Source: Pseudopyrenochaeta lycopersici
Taxonomy: Eukaryota; Ascomycota; Dothideomycetes; Pleosporales; Pseudopyrenochaetaceae
Direction of reading: 5' to 3'
Length of the DNA stretch: 64,000 bases
Assembly (NCBI GenBank): GCA_003313425.1
Contig: NHZP01000003.1
Coordinates: 2,254,094-2,318,093 of the forward strand
Part shown: positions 1 to 11,613 of the stretch, one piece after another
Position numbering within the stretch: the stretch's first letter is position 1
How the letters are laid out: every line of letters begins with the position of its first letter
Translations under genes and position numbers: made by a program
Notes under the pieces: generated by a model
Seen by the model: the letters and a program-made list of their open reading frames with translations, nothing else
Database searches by the model: none
Told to the model about the DNA's origin: nothing

Positions 1-147
1 ATACGAATACTGCATCATAGACGGTATCACCTATGTATTATCAATGTATTAGGTCTGTGTTTAAAAGGAGAGAGAATAGAACTAACAAACAGCACAATTA
101 ATTCTAATCTACGATTATAACTAAAAAGATTTATTAAAATTCTAATA
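1..147 (+). repeat. copia-3 5' LTR, partial
   Basis: The 3' part of an LTR whose last bases (TTTATTAAAATTCTAATA) match the LTR end of copia-2 (TTTATTAAAATTCTGACA, read on its own strand), apart from G/A and C/T transitions. The PBS follows directly. The LTR start is outside the window. Confidence 0.6.
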
Positions 148-161
148 ATTAAGAGTCTTAC
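148..161 (+). promoter_or_regulatory. copia-3 primer-binding site (half-tRNA-Lys type)
   Basis: ATTAAGAGTCTTAC lies directly after the LTR end. It matches the PBS of copia-1 (ATTAAGAGTCTCAC) except for one C/T transition, and complements the anticodon arm of tRNA-Lys(CUU). Confidence 0.55.
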
Positions 162-194
162 TAACCCTATAATAAGTAAGGACTATATCTTACG

Positions 195-2757
195 CAAATA
201 TTACTAGCGCACGCGACGCTATAATTATCCTTACTAACTATATAAACTACACGCTATAGTTACTATTACTAAAAGTAAAAGTAGAGTTCTATAATATATA
301 GGTAATCGCAGACTCTAATAAAACTAGAGAACCTTTACTAGAACTAATCCCCCTAGTCCTACTATAATTAGCTAACTATGTACTAGCTGTAGTCTAATAA
401 CAGGCACCTAGCGCGTTGTTAAACTCTTAAAGTAACTAGGTTAGATTATTAAGCTAGATAATAAGATTAAACCTATCCTAAACTAATATAACCCTAGCTA
501 CACTAATAAAACTATTAGACTTATTACTTAAAAGCTAAGAAATATATAAGGCTAATTAAGATAACTATAAAGTATAACTTAAAGCTTATAAGATTAATAA
601 GAAGAAATATAATAGAGAATAGGCTAACTATTAGTTACTTATAATATATATTTAGAGTATAGTATTAGCGCATATTTAGTGTAACTACTACCTCTCTAGT
701 ACTATAATTTACTAATAGATTATTAATATCTAAAGGATCGTAAGAATTAACCTACTTAAAGAACGCTAATAAGTATAAATAAGATATTATAATATATTAA
801 AGCTAATAAGGACCCTAGTAAACTAGGATATCTAGCTTACTAAATATAATTAAGTAGTAACTAATGCTAAGAGTAAAAGAGTTGTAGAGGTATAATATAA
901 TAATAATATTATATAAGATTTCTTATTAGTAGTAGAAAAGGTAGTACTTATATAAGTAACTACCTTCTTTAGCTAAGTAGCTAGAGGTAACTTAGACTAT
1001 AATAAAAAAGAAATAATAAAACTCTTCTAAGAGTATATAAGCTACTCTTACTTATAAAAAGGTAATTAGAAGAGCGCTTTTACTACTAGAGACGCTATAT
1101 ACCCTAATAGTAGTAAATCTAACTAAGGTATATAGAAAGACGCCTCTAGTATAGCTAAAGAAGTATTATTAGCCTTATAAGGTAAGAACTATAGTAGAAC
1201 TTAAGGAAAATATAAATTTAAGTAAAGTAGTACTAGATATAGGTATTCCTCTCTAGAAGATATAGTAGTAGTTAAAGGTATAATATACTATACTTATAAA
1301 TAGCGCTATCATCTTTTTAATTATTTCTATCTAAATAAAGATAAAGCACCTGCGTAGTTTATACTAGATTTAAGGATAGCTAAACTTATTAAGTATAAAA
1401 GAAAGTATAACCTAGAGCTAATTAAATTATTAGACTTAAAGCACTAATAATCTAAGACACTGCTAATTAAGAATTTATATATACTAACCTCTAAAGTTAT
1501 AAAAGATTAACTAGAAAGAAGAGTTATATTAATAATTAAAGTAGTATATACTGCGTTAGTATTCTTAATAAAGAACTAACTATATCTACTAAAGAATATA
1601 TTTATCTTTAATTTAAGCGCAATAATACATATCTATAATATAGCGTAACATCTAACTTACTTTTATCTACTTATCCCTAGTAACTACGTATAGACAGGTA
1701 ATATATAAATATAGATTAAAGAGTATAGTACTATATATATTAAAGTTAAGTTACTATATAGTATAGAGATACTCTAATTAGAGAACGTTACCTTCTACCT
1801 AAAAATTCTATATAACTTTATCTTATTTAGACTACTTAGATAGTAAGGAATTTAGTAGGATAATATAAATAAACCTATATTATTAAAGAGATAAGATAAC
1901 TTAATTATTATATACCTAATAGAAGTATATAACTAATAGGTATTTAAGTAATTAGATATAAATAATAGTACCTTTTATACCTAATTTAACTCTTAAACTA
2001 AGTAGTTACTATAAAGAGTAAGTATAATACTATAGTATAAGCGCCTAGGGTATCTAAGGCCTGCAGTAATTAAATACCTTATCTAATAATCTAAGGGAGT
2101 GCGCATTTGTCAGGGTTCAATCCTTTCAGGTTACTAGACGCAGGTGAAAGGGTTCAATCCTTCCAAGTTACTAGACGCAAGTGAAAGGTAACGATCCTGC
2201 CAAGTTACTAGACGCAGGTGAAAGGTAACTCTTACCTCTTACCTTTCACCTAGCTGGATAACTGGATCGGGACTAGCCTGCTCTAGCTCATGTATATAGG
2301 CAGCACCTCTCCCCCGAAGGTGAGAGGTATCTGCTATTTTGCCCATTTCCTTTTAAATTGAGTTTCTTCAACTAAGACCGTCCTAACTGTGCGTGTTGAC
2401 TGCCTTACAGCATTAAAGGCGTTACTATAGTTAAGTATAACGCATATAAGAGAGCTAAATTAAAGCGCAGGATCTGCAGAGAACCTTAACTAAGTAAAGA
2501 AGGACTAGGAGAATAAATCGCGATTAACTTTTATAACTACAAAGTTAGAAGCTACTTTAAGGAAAAGAGCTAAATACTTATTACTAACTAATTCTTAGTA
2601 TATAACTAAGATTTCTACTTTACTAATAACAGACTAGTATAATCTATTATTTAGTTACTAGATAATTTTACTTACTTCCTCTATACGCAGTTTAATATTT
2701 CTATAAAAGTAATTAAGATAGATAATAAGATAGTAACTATTAAGCTAGAAGTTAAGT
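195..2757 (+). pseudogene. copia-3 gag-pol, decayed
   Basis: The start reads as a Gag N-terminus like that of copia-2 (an ARDA..ILTNY block near 205-250), broken by TAG/TAA at former Gln/Trp codons. Around 1260-1440 the frame resembles the Gag C-terminus around the zinc knuckle of copia-1. A stop at 1508-1510 (TAA) followed by CTAGAA sits where copia-1 and copia-2 carry TGA-CTA-GA, after which protease-like sequence begins. The integrase zinc region continues on both sides of the solo LTR (to 2107 and from 2410). It cannot be expressed. Confidence 0.65.
2108..2409 (+). repeat. Solo LTR of the gypsy-B family with TSD GCATT
   Basis: 302 bp starting TGTCAGGG and ending CCTTACA, flanked by the direct repeat GCATT (2103-2107 and 2410-2414). 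It is the reverse complement of the LTRs at 11614-11915 and 29024-29251 and contains the same internal repeated unit (CACCTGCGTCTAGTAACTTGG-like). With no internal sequence and an intact 5-bp duplication, it is most simply the product of LTR-LTR recombination. It splits the copia-3 integrase frame. Confidence 0.85.
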
Positions 2758-3422
2758 GTAACGTATAGTTTCAGGCAATAGTACTTGCTTCACACCACAG
2801 ATAATAGTAAAGGGATAGTTCTATATTGCTGTAACTCAGCTATAGGAGAGAATAATACTTGTCGTCCCCGCTCCGCGCAGTAGGCGCAGGTTTTAAGTAG
2901 GTCTGTCGCGTTACGCGCTAGCCCTTAAAAAGGCCTAGCGTAATAATACTACAACACTAAGATTTAGATTTATAATACTTTATTATAGAGCCTTCCCCTC
3001 TAGCTAGCGTCCTAACAGTATTAATAGCCTTAATAAAAACCTAAAACTATGCAGGAAAGTAGGAAAAGAGTGTCTATATATGTGTGTTTTAATCACGCGT
3101 CCTTAACGCGCCTTATGCACGTTATTATTATGTATTATAAGCGCGCTGTGTTACACTCTTACCTCTAGAAAAAAGTTAAGGTAATTAAGACTTTTATTCC
3201 CTAGTAATAAGGTGCAGACCTACTTTATAATAGTAGAGTTTTCTAGTATTATTGTAATATCGCGCTGCTCCTTTACTCTATTATAATAACACTATTAAAT
3301 CGCATACGTAACGCATATAACTCGCTTAATACTATAGTCTATTACCTAAATCTAAAGTAAATTAAGAAGTCGCACCTTTATAGTACTAGACTGTACGCGT
3401 AGAGCGACGGCGATAAGCATAC
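2758..3422. other. AT-rich decayed DNA, no gene recognised
   Basis: RIP-like composition. I see no convincing protein frame. Short GC-richer words (GCGCAGTAGGCGCAGG near 2875, CGCGTCCTTAACGCGCC near 3100) remain because CpG is spared. It probably belongs to an older repeat. Confidence 0.4.
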
Positions 3423-3629
3423 TGTCAGATTCAAGGACTATTTAGCTTGATCTTTGATGAATTTTGATGATGAACGTGGTTGATTAATTCTGTGTTCGCT
3501 CCGTTTTCTACTTTTATATGCCCCTCTGCTAAGTAGTTACACCTAAGAGTTTGTGCTACTATCTAGGATCTCGCAACTTAGAGATTAACACGTGATATCT
3601 AACACCCTATCAGGCTTTACATCTAACAC
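3423..3629 (-). repeat. copia-4 3' LTR
   Basis: Begins TGTCAGATTC and ends ACATCTAACA, with the polypurine tract adjacent at 3630-3645 (read on minus). The left flank is CATAC. The matching flank is lost with the 5' half. Confidence 0.6.
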
Positions 3630-4820
3630 ACCCCCTTAGCTTAGATAACTATGTAAGCTAGATAACTAATTATAAGCCCCTTATGTAATAATAAGGTCCT
3701 TAAGTTATCTCTAAATCTCTTTAAGTAGTGCTTCTTTTATTACCTTATAGTTTCTTACTTCTACTAGTCTAAGTTATTTTAAGAAGTTATTCTATTTATT
3801 ATAGGGTAATGCCTTTATAAGCCCGTCTGCAATTATTTTAGTTAAATATATATGCTCTATTTTTATCTTTCCTAATAAAACCTCTTGTCTAAGCTAATAA
3901 TTGTAGATATTAATATAGCGAAGCTTAGTCTAGAGCTTTAAAACTTCTATAGTTACTAGCTAGATTATTTAAGTATTATCGTACTAAATTATTATTATAG
4001 GTGACAGTAGCTTAACTTCTAGTTCTTCTAGTAGTTACCTTGTAAAGATTACTTCTTTAGCTACTTATAATAGTGCTAGTAATTTAGCTTTAGTCGTTAA
4101 TGTAGTTACTATATCTTATTTATTTACTTTCTATGCGATTAGCCTATTAAATAACTTAATTATATATCCTTAAGAGCTTTTCCTATCTAAGGTGTTGTTA
4201 GTAAATAAGGCGTCGCTTGCGACTTATAGGTAATTACCTCCTCTAAGTTATAGTGCTCGCGACTTTATCTTATTAAAGTATAGTAGTACTCTATTAGCAG
4301 TATTATAGTGCTCTTTACTAGGGTTTAATAGGAATCGTGCTAGTCTTAATATAGTAAAAGTAATATTAGGCCTTGTCGTGACTGCTGCGTATAGTAGTAA
4401 ACTAACTTTGCATTAATACTTATTAACTTTAGATAGTATTACTATTCCTAAGCGCGGCTTTAGTTTGGCTATGCTTATTAGTGTGTCGTGTTAATAATTC
4501 TAATTATTAACTAAACAGCTTATCTTCTTAGCGTATATAGCTTAAGAGAGATAGATAAGTTATTAATCTTACTTTTAGATAACCTTAACTCCTAGAAACT
4601 ACTATAGGTTGCTACTACCTATTATCGTGTACTTTCTTATAAGCAGCTTAACTGCTTATTCTACTTCTATAGTCTTTAACTTATAATATATAAGAATAAT
4701 ATTATCTACGTAGAAGAAGATAATAAGTCTATCTTTAATTATATAGTATAGCTCTTGTAGTACTTCTATAAATCTTAAGGCTTTAAGGGTTATTATAAAC
4801 TTCTTTTACTATAGTAAGAG
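3423..4820 (-). mobile_element. copia-4: truncated minus-strand copia relic
   Basis: A 207-bp LTR (3423-3629, TGTCAG...CTAACA) is followed by a PPT read on the minus strand (CACCCCCTTAGCTTAG on plus, like copia-1's PPT). Decayed RNase H and reverse transcriptase sequence follows. The last readable part corresponds to the LSPLLWQKEF region of copia-1 RT, where the element is cut by the LTR structure at 4821. The LTR is longer than that of copia-1 or copia-2, so this is a separate subfamily. I could not find the missing 5' half to the right of 30779. Confidence 0.65.
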
Positions 4821-5072
4821 TGTTATGGGCGAAGAGGCCTAACTAACGAGTGTGCATTTATCCTATACTACAGAAGGAGAAAGATAGAGAAGAGGTTACA
4901 GGTATCCTTAGAGGATATATATATATATGTTCGTACGAGCGAAGAGGAACGTGCTCCTCTGGCTGCTAACTTGTACGAGCTAATAAGAAAAGGGGGCAGA
5001 GGAGATTAAGGAGTTCTTTCCCCGTGCGATAGTAGCGAAGCCTCTCCTGCTTAAAGGGCGCAGCCTATTACA
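4821..5072 (-). repeat. gypsy-A family LTR (complete copy)
   Basis: 252 bp, TGTTATGGGC...CCTATTACA, closely similar to the LTR at 30530-30779. It has CpG-rich patches and a (AT)n stretch near 4918-4928. It lies directly against the truncated copia-4 and against a partly inverted second LTR copy. No shared TSD with the right end of gypsy-A was found. The strand is inferred from the polymerase genes of gypsy-A. Confidence 0.65.
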
Positions 5073-5327
5073 CGTATAAATATATATATATATCCTCTAA
5101 GGATACCTGTAACCTCTTCTCTATCTTTCTCCTTCTGTAGTATAGGACAAATGCACACTCGTTAGTTAGGCCTCTTCGCCCATAACAATACGAGTAAAGA
5201 GGAACGTGCTCCTCTAGCTGCTAACTTATATAAGCTAATAAGAAAAGGGGGCAGAGGAGATTAAGAAGTTCTTTTCCTGTGCGATAGTAGCGAAGCCTCT
5301 CTTACTTAAAGGGCGCAGCCTATTATA
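5073..5327 (-). repeat. gypsy-A 3' LTR with its outer half inverted
   Basis: 5073-5187 is the reverse complement of the first ~115 bp of the adjacent LTR (4821-4935), ending CGCCCATAACA. From about 5188 the sequence resumes in the forward LTR orientation (AGTAAAGAGGAACGTGCTCC...) and ends TATTATA at 5327. A CT-rich tract (CCCTCCTCCTCC, 5331-5342) follows, which read on minus is the polypurine tract. Bases 4821-5187 can therefore fold into a long hairpin with ~115-bp arms. Confidence 0.65.
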
Positions 5328-5637
5328 ATACCCTCCTCCTCCTTAAATAACTGTATTACTTCTTTATACGTAGTTTAACCTTAACCTTATACTTATATAA
5401 GTAGCGTTATATTATTATACTGCAAAAGTAGAGATATTACGTGTACTTTTTCTTATTTATTTATAAGTAATTTTCCTCCTTTACCTATTATTATTACCTA
5501 ATAACGTAAAGTAGAGGAGAGGTTAGTTATTTACTCGCTCGTGCGCATATAAAGAGCTTTTCCTCTAACTCTTTCTTTCTCTTTTACTACTTAACTTTAA
5601 CTTACTTGCGTATAACTTATCTTCCTATTATTACTAA

Positions 5638-6850
5638 CATACCTCCTAAAGCAGCTCTCTTAGCTAGTTAGCCTAATTATAGTGTGTAGGGTCCTAGTAG
5701 TTATAGCAGTAGTGTAAACTATCTTACTTATATAACTGCTAGCAATATTATGTCTACGCACGCGGCTGCTAGGGCTAACATTACTTAGGTTACTTACGCT
5801 TAGCTTACTTAAACTGCTCCTAACTAAACTTAACCTACTAGTATTATTATTCCTACTACTTAGGGTAATACGTCTCTTCTCTTTACTAACTACGTACTCT
5901 AGTATATCTTAGATACTCTAGTTACAGACGAGTTTTACTATCTCTTTATAACTACTTTTATACGTTTTATTCCTCTTTTCTTTTCTATATCTAACGTTAT
6001 TTAGCCTAAGCTAGTTCGCATTACTAAATTCTTCCTTTATCCTGTTAATTAATCCCTGTATAATACTTAGTAGGGCTATAGTCTTAATAATTTCTCTCCT
6101 ATTATTACTTATTATATAATTAATGCTTAGTAACTCCTCTCTAGTTATTAACCCTACCTTAAAGCCTACCTTATCTATAGCTACGGTTCTCTTAACGCTA
6201 ACTTCTATTCTAATAACTATGCTAAGGCTATATAAGAGTATTATACGTTTACAGCCTTTACTAAGTATATCTCTATTACTAGCGAGTAGAGCAAGGCTTA
6301 CTCTAATTACGTATAGTAGGATTATAGTGCGTCTTATATAGCTAGGCGTGCTCTACTTCTCCTACCTTCTAACAGAGTCTCTGTTCCTTAGCGTAGTTAA
6401 GGTTAGGGTTAAGTCCTTACTAAGCCTAAGGAGGATAAACGTTTCTTAGATATCTTAGGTTAGAGAGCCTTGTACGGGGTTAGTTAGCTTATGCTAGCTT
6501 ATTTCTCTAACCTTTTAGTAGTTTCCTAGATAGTAGCTATATAGGCTGTATATAAGTCCTCTATTTCTTATAGGCTTCTATAGTAATAAGATTCTCTTCT
6601 AGCTCTTAAGTTAGGTTATAGTACCCCTCCTATTTTATATAGAACTTATTATATTAATTTTGTAAGCGCTTATCTTAGATATTCTTAATTACCTATTTAA
6701 GGTAGTCTTCCTGTAGGTTATTATCTTATATAATAACAGCAGCAGGGTTTAAGTTGTTAGTTTATTATAATAGGAAAGGGTCTTTAGCAGCTAGTCTTAG
6801 CTTCTCTATATAGTATAATTTAGTTCTCTATAGTACATAAAGCTTAACCT
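5638..6850 (+). pseudogene. Antisense extra ORF in gypsy-A, decayed, function unknown
   Basis: Read in one frame from about 5638 (ATA CCT CCT AAA GCA..., perhaps a former ATG), roughly 400 codons give protein-like text. The interruptions I saw are TAG or TAA, the products expected from CAG, CAA or TGG under RIP. Third positions favour T in this frame. It lies opposite in orientation to gypsy-A pol, between the integrase C-terminus (near 7000) and the 3' LTR. I do not recognise a domain. There are Gln/Tyr/Leu-rich stretches and a short basic segment (KPKEDKRFLDILG, near 6425). It could be an accessory protein of the retrotransposon or a gene of another element inserted there. Confidence 0.5.
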
Positions 6851-9666
6851 AATAGAGGTCTTGTACGCAGGTAACTTAGTACTTCTTACTTTTCTAGTTA
6901 AGTTTCTTGCTTCTGCGTGTAGTTTGTACGTGCCTAAGGTCTAACTATACCTAGTCTCTAACCTTATACTTAGGAGCTAGGCAACGTATCTTATTCGCCT
7001 GTGCTTCCTGTTGTTATTAAGCGTGTGTTATAGCTAAGATAGCCTAGTTAGCAGCTTATTTTAGCGTTTATATAATGCTTTCTGCTTGTTTACTAGGGGG
7101 TGTTACTCTATTAAGTAGGTTGCTGCTAGCTAATTTCCTAGGTAGCTTTAGGAAGGGTGAGTTTAGATAGCTGTGTAGAAGGAAGAAAGGAGTAACGCCT
7201 GTAGAGGAGTTTATATAAGTATTTAGTATTAGCTTAAGGATTAGGTATAGCGTTACCTAGTTATTCTAGTCGTAGTTATAAAAGATTTAACTAACTACTT
7301 TAATATTACTATTCGCGCGTTCTGTAGTGCTGTCTGTTTATAGGTAGTAGGCTGTTAACAGGTTCCTCTATACTCTTAAGAGTTTGCAGATTTTTCCTTA
7401 TAGTTTGCTTATAAATTGCGTACCCCTGTCTAATATAATAGACCTAGGGAGCCTATAGTAGCAGAAGACTTCTTATATAAATACCTAGGCTATATTATCT
7501 ACTTTAATTATCTTAAGTAGGATTAGTATTACGCCTTTACCTAGGCAGTCTTTAACTACTATTAAGTTAGTGTAGCTAGATAACAGTAGTAGACTAGTAA
7601 TAAAGTTAACTGTTAAGTCTTACTACGTACAACTAGGTACTAGTAACAGGCGTAGGTATCTATGCTTACTATCTCTCTATAGGGTGCTTTATCTACATAA
7701 GCTGTAATTCTATACAAATTAGCGGACGTTTTTACTTATACCTAGCTAGTACTAGGTACTAGCTAGCGTGCGGTACGTTTCTTCTCTTCCTAGGTAACCT
7801 GTTTACACAGCTAGATATGCTTACTAGATAATTCCTGTACGAAGGAGTTTATTTTTAGGCACCTAGATCCTAGATCTCTATTAGAGCTTTCTCTCTAAGT
7901 TAATTATGTAATCTCCTAGTAATATAGTAAGTTTCTTTATTATACTAGGTAGTAACCTAGTACCTAGCTTTATAGCGTTGTAGACTTCCTAATAGGTTAA
8001 GTCGTCTTATACAGCTTAGTCCTAGTATTTAGTAATTAAGTCCTTAAGGATTAGAGCTTTTAGTAGGGACTTAGCTATAATTAAGCTGTTAAGAGTTAAT
8101 ATAGGGGTTCGTACGACTCCTATAACTGTTGTATCTTACTATTAGGCTAGTACTAATATAACAAACTCTTTACTTACTAGGTAGCTATTGTCTGTTTCTT
8201 ATAGTAGGTCCTAGTCTCTTCTAGATAGTGCGTCTGTTTAGGTGTTCTCCTTACCTAGATAGTACTATAGCTTTATATTATTAAACTATAATAAGTAGAC
8301 TAACTATTATACGTGTTATTCTATTATCTTTTACTTCTTTAAAAAGTACTCTAGGTTCTTATAGTTAGTAATTACTTTAAATTCTTATACGCTATAGAGT
8401 TCTGCGTTCTATTTATTTAGGTATGTAATAACTGCTAGTAACTCCTTATTATAAATTAGGTAGTTACTCTTATACACTAGAAATTTCTTTAAGAAGTAAG
8501 CTACTATATAAAGAGTTCCTTACTTATCTTCTTATAATAGTACCCTGCCTATAGTAAAGCCTAAAGAGTTATATTCTACTATTATCTATTATTTAAGTAA
8601 GAAAGTAGTAAGGACTTTATCTACTAAGAATATATCTTTAAAAGCTTAGAAACTCTACTCTTATTCTATATCTTATAGGAATTTCTCTTCTTTTCTTATT
8701 AGCTATATAAGAGGCTCTACTAGTTAAAAGAAGTTTAGAATAAAGTATTTATAGAAGTTAGTAAACCCTAGGAATCTTTATACGCCTTTAACTATTATTA
8801 GAGCCTCTTATTCTTAAATAGCTTAGACTTTCTTAAAGTCTATAGATATACCCTTCTATACTTCTAAGATAAAGCTAAGGTACTTTATACGCTAAATATT
8901 AAACTTATATTTACTTAGTTCTAGGTGTAGTCTTACTTCTTATAAGTAATCTAATACTTTTTATACGTAGGCGTAGTACTAAGAGAAAGATCCTTTAGTA
9001 AAGATAAAGATATTATCTAAGTATATAGAGGCGAAGTTATCTAAGAAGTCTTATAGGGCCTAGTTAATATACCTCTAGAAGGTACTTAGTATATTTACTA
9101 AGCTAAAGGGTATTACTAGCTACTTATATAATTTAAATTATATTTAAAACGCAGTTATCTATTCTAATTCTTTACTTATTCTTATCTTATAGAATACTAT
9201 AGTAACGTCTAGCTTAGTATACTATATAGATCGTCTAATTTAGTTTAACATCTTACGTATAAGAGGTAATAGGTAATAGTCCTTCTTAGTTAGGGCGTTA
9301 AGAGCTCTGTAGTCTACATAGAATTATAGTCCTCCTTCTAGCTTACGTATAAATAGTACAGGTAAGGCTGCTAGTAAGCTGCTCGCATAGATAAACTCTT
9401 TATCTAGGAGGTCTAATAGCGTCTTCCTTAGTACTAAGAGTTTATCTCTTAATATTACGTAGAGAGGTCTGTATAGTATCTCTAGCTTTTATCTATCCTT
9501 CTCTTCTAACTCTATTACATAGTCTTATTATAGGCTTTATTATAGGGGAAGCTTATATCTTTCTTTAGGTAGGAATATCTTTAGATAAGGTTATATATAA
9601 GCTAGTAGGGCGTTATATATTTCTTATAGTATTTTCTAGACCTTTAGGCGTAGTATATTCTTAATA

Positions 9667-10994
9667 CAGTTACAGGACAAAAGTTTAGTTCGCGAAGCGA
9701 CGCGTCAAAGCGTCCCTTATTAACACTAAATTTTTAAACTACTACTAAAATGCTATAACGCCGTTAATTTAGCTAAGAAATAAGTAGTAATATAAGAATA
9801 ACTACCTAATTAACTCTAAATAAACGCATAAGAATTATCGCGAAGTTAGAAGTAGGGTGTAGCGCGAAGAAGTTAGTAGAAGAATTTCGCGTCACACCTA
9901 AATATGTACGCGACACCTTGCGACGATAGCAGGTCTACTACACTATAAAAGACCTACCTTAATCTAGGCGCCCTAAGATACTATCGCAACGTAACGAGCG
10001 AGTGCTGTTTTAAATAGCTTAAAAATATCCTAAAATAGAGTATAGGCAGCTCCTTAAAGAAGCTGCCCTTACTAATTAAATATCTGCTAAAACTGCGTAC
10101 AGAGTGCTTAAGAGGTATAACCTAAAGAAGTTTAGATGCAAGCGTAGACCTAAGATTACTTAATATATAGCAGGAAGAAGAAGAGCGTAGGAGAGGAAGT
10201 AGCAGCATTTTAACTAGAAGAGGAGGACTATACGCTTTTCTAATAAGTACTCTATTTAGAAAGGCTCTAGTTCTAACTAAGAATAGTACTTCTACTATCC
10301 TAATAAGAAATAGAGGCATAAGATAATAGAGGAGCATAATACGTTGCGTCCTCCTACGCAGATAGTGTGGGCGTTAATCTAGATTAATAGAAGGGGGAGG
10401 GCCTAGAAGAGTCTGCTAGTAATTATAGAGAGGGACCCTAACGCCCCCTATAATAGCTACTTAGCTTAGAGCTATACCTAGGCGCTAGAAGAAGGTCTCC
10501 TCTATAATTATTAGAGGGGCAACCTCTTCTAATAGGATAATACACGCATATACACTGCACGAGCAACTAGCGCGTAGTTACAGAGGCACTGTATAAACGT
10601 TGTTAACTTCCTACTCTACTTACTAGACCTTAACCCTATTAAGCATATATAGTAGGTACTAAAAAGGAAAGTAAATAAGCTTTACCTAGAGCTAGCTACG
10701 ACTAGCGAGTCTGTAGAGGACTAAGAGCGATTTTATAAAGTATTAAAGGAAGCATAGCAGAAGATCCCTAATTTATACGTGAAGACGCTTATTCTATCTA
10801 TGCTGCAACGCCTTACTACTCTAAAGCATGCGCACGGTTATTAAATAAAATACTAAGCTTTTTATAATAAATTAACGCCTCTTTTTACGTTTTTATAACT
10901 TTTAGGGGTTTATTAATAGATAGGGTAGAGAGAGGTGTTAATGTTTGGACCTCGTATTCAGTTATTAGTGAACCGAACTTTTATCATAGTACTG
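9667..10994 (+). mobile_element. Tc1-like DNA transposon, RIP-degraded
   Basis: 1328 bp between TA dinucleotides (9665-9666 and 10995-10996). The ends are imperfect inverted repeats: left TACAGTTACAGGACAAAAGT, right (reverse complement) TACAGTACTATGATAAAAGT, each followed by a TTAACAC block further in. The CAGT start and TA target are typical of Tc1/mariner. It is inserted in gypsy-A pol, which continues on both sides. Confidence 0.8.
9760..10860 (+). pseudogene. Tc1-like transposase, decayed
   Basis: The N-terminal part reads as a basic helix-turn-helix region. The catalytic part near 10370-10680 gives VWALI.INRRGRA, then DNTRIYTARATSA (second Asp) and LDLNPIKHI (the SPDLNPIEHIW block of Tc1 transposases). 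TAG/TAA occur at Gln and Trp positions. A short minus-strand open frame at 10122-10337 is a shadow. The gene is inactive. Confidence 0.75.
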
Positions 10995-11613
10995 TATCTC
11001 TTAGGCTTATAGTAAAGATTTAAGTCTTACTATAGCTTTATCTATAGTATTATACGTAGTATTAGAAAGCTATAGCTAATACTAGAGTATAGCTAAAGTC
11101 TAGGGTAGCGTGTTCTATACTATATATAGTAACCTTATATACTTTTAAGTATAGAAGTTTCTTCTCTGCGTTAATAACGCCTTTAATACTCTCTAACTAA
11201 GCCTTCCTAAGGATTATATTATATTAGTAAGTAGTTAGGGTAATATACGCAGCTGCGTACTGCGATATTCCTCTTACGTCTAATAAAAATTTAGTAATAT
11301 ATAATACTATACTTTTTTATTTATTTACTCCTTTAATCTTAATAAGGAGGATCTTAATATATAGTAAGTTTAAGTCTCTTATAAGTTTTCTTACTTAATA
11401 AATAGTAGGTATAGTAACTATTATTAATTATAGCAGTAGCTAGTTATATAGAATTAATAATAATATTTATAGATATAGGTTTTATAGTTACTAGCTATAG
11501 TAAAAGTAACCTTATTATTTATATAAGGTTTTAGACTTATACAGGCTCTAGTATATAACTTTATACTAAAGCTACTCTTTTCCCTTATCTAAGGAGGATA
11601 GGAATTCTGTTAC

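Larger units (their letters stand above)
1..2757 (+). mobile_element. copia-3: RIP-degraded Ty1/copia relic, 3' truncated
   Basis: A plus-strand copia copy of the same family as the element at 21063-26290. It has the end of a 5' LTR (to 147), the primer-binding site (148-161), a decayed gag and the start of pol (protease and integrase N-terminal part). Similarity to the related copy stops near 2757, inside integrase. It is interrupted by a solo gypsy LTR at 2108-2409. TpA is in large excess, CpA and TpG are nearly absent, and CpG survives, which is the usual RIP pattern. The 5' end lies outside the window. Confidence 0.75.
6990..11608 (-). pseudogene. gypsy-A pol (protease-RT-RNase H-integrase), decayed
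   Basis: On the minus strand, 9250-9360 reads as the RT core (FYVDYRALNALTKKDYYPLPL). 8940-9210 continues with the NAP-TFQ and YLDDI region. 7380-7640 reads as the integrase core (DLTVNFITSL, LIVVKDCLGKG, SIILDRGTQFISK) and 7080-7240 as its C-terminal part (SSTGVTPFFLLH). Protease should lie at 10997-11608, right of the Tc1-like insertion. Stops are mainly TAG/TAA at Trp/Gln positions. Domain order PR-RT-RH-IN identifies Ty3/gypsy. Confidence 0.75.

Noticed and set aside
6123..6341. 72-codon plus-strand open frame
   Set aside because: It lies in another frame within the antisense pseudogene of gypsy-A; the longer interrupted frame is better supported.
10122..10337. 71-codon minus-strand open frame
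   Set aside because: Shadow of the plus-strand Tc1-like transposase.
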